Assembly (NCBI GenBank): GCA_949286295.1
Contig: CASECK010000051.1
Span: 1 to 9,818, forward strand
Length of the DNA stretch: 9,818 nucleotides
Reading direction: 5' to 3'
Source of the DNA: an uncultured bacterium
GTDB taxonomy: Bacteria > Bacillota > Clostridia > Oscillospirales > Oscillospiraceae
Position numbers and translations under genes: made by a program. Below are positions 5,901 through 9,818 of this stretch, one piece after another. The notes under the pieces were generated by a model that saw nothing but the letters and a program-made list of their open reading frames with translations, was not told the origin of the DNA and ran no database searches. Each line of letters opens with the position of its first letter. Position 1 is the stretch's first letter.

Positions 5901-6995
5901 TTAAAACAGGGCGTTAAAGGCGCTGACAATGGCCTCGCAGTTGTCGTTGACCACCAGCATGACATAGCTGCCGTTGGAGACAATGCGGGAGCTGTTCAGC
6001 CACATCTCGGTGGGGCCGGGATACCAGGCGCCGGGCTGACCGCCGTCGGCCCCGGTCATATAGTCGATGCGCGCCTGGAACAGGGCCTTGACCGCCTCCA
6101 CGTCGGCGCTGTCCGTCACCTGGACCAGCACCACGTCGCCGGCCGGGGAGGGGCTCAGGCCGCAGAAATAGGCCACCAGCTGCTGGGTGGAGATTCCGGT
6201 CAGGCCGGGGAAGTAGCTGTCCAGGGCGGCGCTGTCCATCTCCATCATGAAGGGCATCTCATACTCGGTGTTGATGGTGTCAAAAAAGGCCTTCAGGTCC
6301 ACCTGGGAGCTGCCGGCGGCCTCCCCGCCGGAGGAGCTGTCCCCGCCCTGCTCCGGCGCGGAGCTGTCCCCGGTGGAGCTATCCCCGGCAGAGCTGCCGC
6401 CCGTGGAGCTGTCTCCGGCGGAGCTGCCCCCCTGCTCGGGGGCGGGGTCCTGCCAGGAGCAGCGCACGATGCACTCGGCGGTCAGGCCGGTGCCCTCGTC
6501 GGTGACGGTGATGACGGCAGTGCCCCGGGCGACGGCGGTGACCGTGCCGTTATCGGACACGGTGGCCACGGCGGGGTCGCTGGACGTCCAGGTCTGCCGG
6601 CCGCCGGCGGGGGTGGCCTTGGCCTTCAGCTGCCAGGAGGCCCCCTCCCTGCTCAGGGTAAAATCGCTGCGGCTCAGGGACAGGTCGGCCTCCACCTGGG
6701 GCTGGGGCTCCTCCGGCTCCACCGAGGGCTGCGGCTCGGAGGAAGCGGAGCCGTCCGGCCCGGCGCCGCCCCCGGCCTGGCCGGAGGCGGAGGCGTCGGG
6801 CTGTTCGGGGAGGGAGGCGCCGGGCTGGCTATGATCCGGCTCCGAGGCGTCGCCGGTCTGGCCGGGGGCGGAAACGCTCGCGCCGGAGCCGTCCCCATCC
6901 TGGGAGCCGGGCGCGGAAGAAGCGCTGCCGCCGCCGCAGGCGGCCAGCAAGGCCATGGACATGGCCAGGGTCAGCGCAAGAATGTAGGTCTTCAT
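5901..6995 (-). CDS. Secreted lipoprotein with BIG2-like and DUF4358-like domains
   Basis: The 364-residue protein starts with a lipoprotein signal peptide: MKTYILALTLAMSMALLAAC, lipobox LAAC with Cys20 as the acylated residue. A Ser/Gly/Pro/Asp-rich linker (21-102) carries it off the membrane. Residues about 103-178 form a BIG2-like immunoglobulin fold, with TWTSSDPAVATVSDNGTVTA (135-154) followed by GTAVITVTDEGTG. A second low-complexity linker (183-230) consists of repeated GDSST-type units. The C-terminal part (about 232-364) resembles DUF4358, an uncharacterised domain of clostridial lipoproteins; this identification is from pattern memory. Start ATG 6993-6995 is preceded by AAGGAG with a 9-base gap, and a good promoter lies at 7113-7141. 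It is the first gene of a cassette with the MBOAT and DHHW genes, so a role at the outer face in surface acylation is likely but unproven. Confidence 0.9.
   Translation of the reverse strand: MKTYILALTLAMSMALLAACGGGSASSAPGSQDGDGSGASVSAPGQTGDASEPDHSQPGASLPEQPDASASGQAGGGAGPDGSASSEPQPSVEPEEPQPQVEADLSLSRSDFTLSREGASWQLKAKATPAGGRQTWTSSDPAVATVSDNGTVTAVARGTAVITVTDEGTGLTAECIVRCSWQDPAPEQGGSSAGDSSTGGSSAGDSSTGDSSAPEQGGDSSSGGEAAGSSQVDLKAFFDTINTEYEMPFMMEMDSAALDSYFPGLTGISTQQLVAYFCGLSPSPAGDVVLVQVTDSADVEAVKALFQARIDYMTGADGGQPGAWYPGPTEMWLNSSRIVSNGSYVMLVVNDNCEAIVSAFNALF
6361..6435 (-). repeat. 15-bp imperfect tandem repeat coding the lipoprotein linker
   Basis: Plus-strand units begin GAGCT at 6361, 6376, 6391, 6406 and 6421, each 15 bases, for example GAGCTGTCCCCGGTG and GAGCTATCCCCGGCA; the last is only partly matching. 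On the minus strand each codes a five-residue step such as GDSST or GSSA. The block is flanked on both protein sides by APEQGG (residues 185-190 and 213-218). Such arrays change length by slippage without shifting frame. Confidence 0.75.
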
Positions 6996-7112
6996 GGTGT
7001 CAGTCTCCTTTTCATTGGAATCGTAGACGCGCCCCCTACCGGGGACACGATGGCTTTGACGGCGGGGCGGGGAAAAAGTTCCCCCATCGGGCAGAAATTT
7101 TTCAGCCGGTCC

Positions 7113-7141
7113 ATTATATGGCCTTTTTCCCTCTTATGCAA
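7113..7141 (-). promoter_or_regulatory. Sigma-A promoter of the lipoprotein-MBOAT-DHHW cassette
   Basis: Minus strand -35 TTGCAT (7136-7141), 17-base spacer, -10 TATAAT (7113-7118, perfect consensus). The start falls near 7106, giving a leader of about 110 nt before ATG 6995. That leader contains a 6-bp hairpin (7069-7074 with 7079-7084, GGGGAA/TTCCCC) and a CCCC/GGGG hairpin nearer the gene; neither has the features of a known riboswitch that I can recognise. The promoter is divergent from the metal operon promoter, with about 60 bases between the two -35 boxes. Confidence 0.82.
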
Positions 7142-7200
7142 GCGGTTTATGCCTCTTTGGAGCCGCAGGAAAATTTTTTCTGGTTTTCTCCTCTCCCCTC

Positions 7201-7229
7201 TTGACATTTTCTCCCCGGCGTCCTATTAT
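7201..7229 (+). promoter_or_regulatory. Sigma-A promoter of the metal efflux operon
   Basis: Consensus -35 TTGACA (7201-7206), 17-base spacer, -10 TATTAT (7224-7229). The transcript should start near 7236, inside the operator described next. No other promoter is seen before the HMA and ATPase genes, so the three genes are probably one operon. Confidence 0.85.
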
Positions 7230-7234
7230 AATAT

Positions 7235-7262
7235 CAACATATGAACAATTATTCATATATTG
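7235..7262 (+). promoter_or_regulatory. ArsR/SmtB-type operator palindrome
   Basis: A 28-bp palindrome with half-site CAAnATATGAAnAA and its complement: 24 of 28 positions are symmetric, and 18 of the inner 20 (7239-7258). The core TGAA-N-A ... T-N-TTCA matches the 12-2-12 operators bound by SmtB, CzrA, ZiaR and CadC dimers. It covers the predicted transcription start, just downstream of the -10, so the metal-free repressor would block RNA polymerase and metal binding would release it. The site most likely serves autoregulation by the adjacent regulator. Confidence 0.85.
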
Positions 7263-7267
7263 ATGAT

Positions 7268-7273
7268 AAGGAG
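7268..7273 (+). promoter_or_regulatory. Ribosome binding site that fixes the regulator start
   Basis: AAGGAG lies 9 bases before ATG 7283. The in-frame ATG at 7274 directly abuts it (gap 0), and the ATG at 7241 lies inside the operator only a few bases after the predicted transcription start, so neither is a likely start. Confidence 0.75.
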
Positions 7274-7282
7274 ATGATTTGG

Positions 7283-7642
7283 ATGAAGGGAAAGCCGGTC
7301 CCCTGCTGCCAGGAAGAGCAGGTTCACGACGGCGCGGTGGCCCAGGCCCGCGCCCTCCTTCCCCCGGAGGAGGAGCTGTACGACCTGGCGGAGCTGTTCA
7401 AGATATTCGGCGACAGCACCCGGGTCAAGCTGCTGTACGCCCTGCTGGAGGGGGAGCTGTGCGTGTGCGACCTGGCCCGGCTTATGGACGTCAGTCAAAG
7501 CGCCGTGTCCCACCAGCTGCGGGTCCTGAAAAACAGCAAGCTGGTCAAATTCCGCCGCTCTGGCAAGACCATCTACTACTCCCTGGCCGACCAGCACGTG
7601 GTGGGCATCCTCAGCCTCGGCATGGAGCACATCCGGGAATGA
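7283..7642 (+). CDS. cadC: CadC-type ArsR/SmtB metal-sensing repressor
   Basis: A 119-residue winged-helix repressor. The N-terminus carries Cys8-Cys9. The core begins ELFKIFGDSTRVKLLYAL (37-54), then ELCVCDLA (58-65), whose Cys60 and Cys62 match the Cd/Pb-binding CVC motif of CadC. The recognition helix is VSQSAVSHQLRVLKNSKLV (70-88), followed by the wing RRSGKTIYYSL (91-101). The C-terminal helix keeps the complete alpha-5 zinc site, Asp103-x-His105-x10-His116-x2-Glu119, as in SmtB. Both known site types are therefore present, suggesting response to Zn as well as Cd or Pb. The protein should repress its own operon through the palindrome at 7235-7262 and dissociate when metal binds. The start ATG 7283 is chosen on Shine-Dalgarno spacing; annotation programs may choose 7241, adding 14 residues. 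The HMA gene follows after 49 bases. Confidence 0.95.
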   Translation: MKGKPVPCCQEEQVHDGAVAQARALLPPEEELYDLAELFKIFGDSTRVKLLYALLEGELCVCDLARLMDVSQSAVSHQLRVLKNSKLVKFRRSGKTIYYSLADQHVVGILSLGMEHIRE

Positions 7643-7691
7643 CCCGGAGCGGCCGTCTCTATTGATTTTAATGGAAAAGGAGCGATTCCCC

Positions 7692-7913
7692 ATGAAAAAG
7701 ACCTTTCAGATGATTGACCTGGACTGCGCCAACTGCGCGGCCAAAATGGAGGCCGCCATCCGCGGCATCGACGGCGTCGCCGCCGCCAGCGTGAACTTCC
7801 TGACCCAAAAACTGACCATCGAGGCCGACGGCGAGCGCTTCGAGGCCATTGTGGAGCAGGCGGTCAAGCTCTGCCGGAAGGTGGAGCCCGGCTGCCGGAT
7901 TGTCCGCAAGTAA
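7692..7913 (+). CDS. Free-standing heavy-metal-associated (HMA) domain protein
   Basis: This 73-residue protein is a single HMA domain with beta-alpha-beta-beta-alpha-beta layout. The metal loop is IDLDCANCAAKME (8-20) with Cys12 and Cys15. Then come a GIDGVAAASVNFLTQKLTIE segment (25-44) and the second helix FEAIVEQAVKLCRKV (50-64). Asp11 directly before the CxxC is the variant found in Zn/Cd ATPase HMA domains (DCxxC) rather than the MTCxxC of copper chaperones. Two further cysteines (61 and 68) are near the end. Start ATG 7692 has AAGGAG 9 bases upstream; earlier in-frame ATGs at 7662 and 7671 lie before that site. It lies directly upstream of an ATPase that lacks this domain, so it likely acts as its detached metal-binding domain, either regulatory or delivering metal. 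Confidence 0.92.
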   Translation: MKKTFQMIDLDCANCAAKMEAAIRGIDGVAAASVNFLTQKLTIEADGERFEAIVEQAVKLCRKVEPGCRIVRK

Positions 7914-7926
7914 GCACAGCCGCCCA

Positions 7927-7945
7927 GGCGGGCGCAGTTCCCGCC
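7927..7945 (+). other. GC hairpin between the HMA and ATPase genes
   Basis: GGCGGG (7927-7932) and CCCGCC (7940-7945) form a 6-bp stem with a 7-base loop, in the 54-base gap before the ATPase. There is no U-tract, so it is not a terminator. It could stabilise the upstream part of the mRNA and let the small HMA protein be made in excess of the ATPase; this is speculation. Confidence 0.35.
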
Positions 7946-7967
7946 CCGGCGGCAGGGAGGTATCCTT

Positions 7968-9809
7968 ATGAGCAAAAAGCAGAAACTCACGGCGCTGCGC
8001 ATCGCCCTCGCCCTGGCGCTGTTCCTCGGCCTGTTCTTCCTCCCCGCCCGGGGGGCCGTCCGGCTGGGGCTGTACCTGGTCCCCTATCTGATTACCGGCT
8101 GGGATGTGCTGTGGAAGGCCGTCCGCAACCTGAAAAGCGGCCAGGTTTTTGACGAGAATTTCCTTATGTCGGTGGCCACCGCCGGCGCCATGGCCATCGG
8201 CGAGTACGCCGAAGGGGTGGCCGTCATGCTGTTTTACCAGGTGGGCGAGCTGTTCCAGAGCGTGGCCGTCCACCGCAGCCGGCAGTCCATCGCCCAACTG
8301 ATGGACATCCGCCCGGACTACGCCAACCTGGAGCGGGATGGCCGGCTTGTCCAGGTGGACCCGGAGGAGGTTCAGGTGGACGACGTCATCGTCATCAAGG
8401 CCGGGGAGCGGGTGCCCCTGGACGGAACTGTGCTGGAGGGCCTGTCCACGCTGGACACCGCCGCCCTCACCGGCGAATCCCTGCCCCGGGATGTGGCGCC
8501 GGGGGACCAGGTCATCTCCGGCTGCGTCAACCTGTCCGGCCTGCTCCATGTGCGGGTGGGCAAGCCCTTCGGCCAGTCCACCGTGGCCCGCATCCTGGAC
8601 CTGGTGGAAAATTCCAGTGAGAAAAAGGCCAGGGCCGAGCACTTTATCACCAAATTCGCCCGGTACTACACCCCTATCGTGGTCTTTGCGGCCCTGGCCC
8701 TGGCCCTGATTCCCTCCCTGCTGGACGGCCGGTGGGCGGTGTGGGTCCCCCGGGCGCTGAACTTCCTGGTGGTCTCCTGCCCCTGCGCCCTGGTCATCTC
8801 CATCCCCCTGTCGTTCTTCGGCGGGCTGGGCGGGGCGTCCCGGCGGGGCATCCTGGTCAAGGGGAGCAACTATCTGGAAGCCCTGGCCCAGGCGGGAATC
8901 GTGGTCTTTGACAAGACGGGCACCCTGACCCGCGGCAGCTTCTCGGTCGCCGCCGTCCACCCCCGCGGCATGGAGGAGGGGGAGCTGCTGGAGCTGGCCG
9001 CCCTGGCCGAGCAGGCCTCCCCTCACCCCATCTCCCGCTCCATCGTCCAGGCCTGGGGCGGCACGCAGGACCAGGGGCGGGTGTCCCAGGTGGAGGAGAT
9101 TGCCGGGCACGGCGTCCGGGCCGTCGTGGACGGCCGGGAGGTGCTGGCGGGCAGCCAGAGGCTCCTGGAGCAGGAGGGGGTGGCGGTGGACGGCGCCCAC
9201 CGCCACGCCGGCACTATCGTCCACGTGGCGGTGGACGGCCAGTACGCCGGCCACATCGCCGTCTCCGACCAGGTCAAGCCGGGCGCGGCTCAGGCCCTGG
9301 AGGCGCTGAAGCGGGCGGGAATCCGCCAGTGCGTGATGCTCACCGGGGACAGCCGGCAGGCCGCCCAGGCGGCGGCCGCGCAGCTGAATCTGGACCAGGT
9401 TTTCGCCCAGCTGCTCCCCGACCAGAAGGTGGAGAAGGTGGAGGACCTGCTGCGTACAAAGGGCCCCGGGGAGACCTTGGTGTTCGTGGGCGACGGCATC
9501 AACGACGCCCCCGTCCTCTCCCGGGCGGACGTGGGGGTGGCCATGGGCGCCCTGGGGTCTGACGCCGCCATCGAGGCGGCGGACGTGGTGCTCATGGACG
9601 ACGACCTGTGCAAGCTGCCCGCGGCGGTGGCCATCGCCCGCAAAACCCTGTCCATCGTGCGGCAGAACGTGGCCTTCGCCCTGTCTGTCATGTTCCTGTT
9701 GCTGCTGCTGTCCGCCGCCGGCCTGGCCAATATGTGGGCCGCCGTGTTCGCCGACGTGGGGGTGTCCGTCCTGGCCATCCTCAACGCCAGCCGGATGCTG
9801 CGGGCATAG
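7968..9809 (+). CDS. cadA: P1B-2 type Zn/Cd/Pb-exporting ATPase lacking an N-terminal HMA domain
   Basis: This 613-residue membrane pump uses ATP to export divalent soft metals. It starts at the first membrane helices (about 9-45) with no HMA domain. Motifs in order: GELF with conserved Glu94, actuator TGES (168-171), membrane metal site CPC (271-273) in VVSCPCALVISIP, phosphorylated Asp315 in DKTGT (315-319), SPHP (351-354) in the nucleotide domain, TGDS (459-462), GDGINDAP (508-515), and Asp596 in FADVGVSVLAILNA, the metal-binding Asp that marks the Zn/Cd/Pb class. The conserved Lys 21 residues before that Asp (Lys693 in E. coli ZntA) is Met575 here, coded ATG at 9690-9692. Start ATG 7968 follows GGGAGGT with a 6-base gap. 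The CadC-like regulator and HMA protein precede it in one operon. The reading frame is complete (stop 9807-9809), so it is probably functional unless the Lys loss matters. Confidence 0.96.
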   Translation: MSKKQKLTALRIALALALFLGLFFLPARGAVRLGLYLVPYLITGWDVLWKAVRNLKSGQVFDENFLMSVATAGAMAIGEYAEGVAVMLFYQVGELFQSVAVHRSRQSIAQLMDIRPDYANLERDGRLVQVDPEEVQVDDVIVIKAGERVPLDGTVLEGLSTLDTAALTGESLPRDVAPGDQVISGCVNLSGLLHVRVGKPFGQSTVARILDLVENSSEKKARAEHFITKFARYYTPIVVFAALALALIPSLLDGRWAVWVPRALNFLVVSCPCALVISIPLSFFGGLGGASRRGILVKGSNYLEALAQAGIVVFDKTGTLTRGSFSVAAVHPRGMEEGELLELAALAEQASPHPISRSIVQAWGGTQDQGRVSQVEEIAGHGVRAVVDGREVLAGSQRLLEQEGVAVDGAHRHAGTIVHVAVDGQYAGHIAVSDQVKPGAAQALEALKRAGIRQCVMLTGDSRQAAQAAAAQLNLDQVFAQLLPDQKVEKVEDLLRTKGPGETLVFVGDGINDAPVLSRADVGVAMGALGSDAAIEAADVVLMDDDLCKLPAAVAIARKTLSIVRQNVAFALSVMFLLLLLSAAGLANMWAAVFADVGVSVLAILNASRMLRA

Positions 9810-9818
9810 CGGTACCGG

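Noticed and set aside
6361..6435. Short regular repeats as a CRISPR array
   Set aside because: The units are contiguous without spacers, in frame, and code a Ser/Gly linker.
5850..7244. Plus-strand open frame of 464 codons opposite the lipoprotein gene
   Set aside because: Antisense shadow: Gly/Ala-rich low-complexity product. The minus strand has a lipobox, good Shine-Dalgarno site and promoter.
7241..7282. Upstream starts (ATG 7241 and 7274) for the ArsR-type repressor
   Set aside because: 7241 lies in the operator just after the predicted transcript start, and 7274 abuts the Shine-Dalgarno site with no spacing; 7283 has normal spacing.
7668..9254. Minus-strand open frame of 528 codons opposite the HMA and ATPase genes
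   Set aside because: Crosses two real genes with intact motifs; its product is rich in His, Gln and Gly with no recognisable fold.
2963..9809. Functional link between zinc-type L31 and the metal efflux operon
   Set aside because: They are about 4 kb apart on opposite strands with different promoters, and the operator palindrome is not found before rpmE. Nearness alone is not evidence.

Overview
The window looks like chromosomal DNA from a GC-rich member of the Clostridia. The Oscillospiraceae (Flavonifractor, Lawsonibacter and relatives) are my best guess. Genes are GC-rich with G/C at most third positions, yet nearly all carry strong purine-rich Shine-Dalgarno sites and sigma-A type promoters. 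The set HflX, zinc-type L31, DHHW protein, DUF4358-like lipoprotein and CadC-like regulator fits a gut Firmicute. The taxonomic call is inference; the genes are read directly.

Layout. Positions 1-150 are low in GC (63 of 150 bases) and may hold the 5'-less remnant of a gene running off the left edge. Next, all on the minus strand, come a tRNA-Pro(GGG) with its own promoter and terminator (153-333), a conserved-looking hypothetical protein (371-952), the ribosome-rescue GTPase HflX (1008-2297), a flavin reductase-like protein (2326-2829) and ribosomal protein L31 (2963-3166). Intrinsic terminators lie behind L31 and behind HflX.

From 3274 to 6995, also minus strand, is a three-gene envelope cassette. 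Transcribed from a good promoter at 7113-7141, it runs: a secreted lipoprotein with a BIG2-like and a DUF4358-like domain, an AlgI-type MBOAT acyltransferase, and a DHHW/AlgX-like extracytoplasmic protein. By analogy with the alginate and PatA/PatB O-acetylation systems, I infer that the MBOAT protein passes an acyl group across the membrane, the DHHW protein transfers it to a surface glycan, and the lipoprotein helps at the outer face. The substrate cannot be read from the sequence.

From 7201 to 9809, plus strand and divergent from the cassette, is a heavy-metal (Zn/Cd/Pb) efflux operon: a CadC-type ArsR repressor with two recognisable metal sites, its 28-bp palindromic operator overlapping the transcription start, a free-standing 73-residue HMA metal-binding protein, and a P1B-2 type ATPase without an N-terminal HMA domain. 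The most unusual point is that the ATPase has Met (ATG) where the family has an invariant membrane Lys (AAG) in the seventh membrane helix.

I see no insertion sequence, CRISPR array or complete mobile element. The window is mostly ordinary chromosome. The metal operon and the envelope cassette are the parts most worth following.
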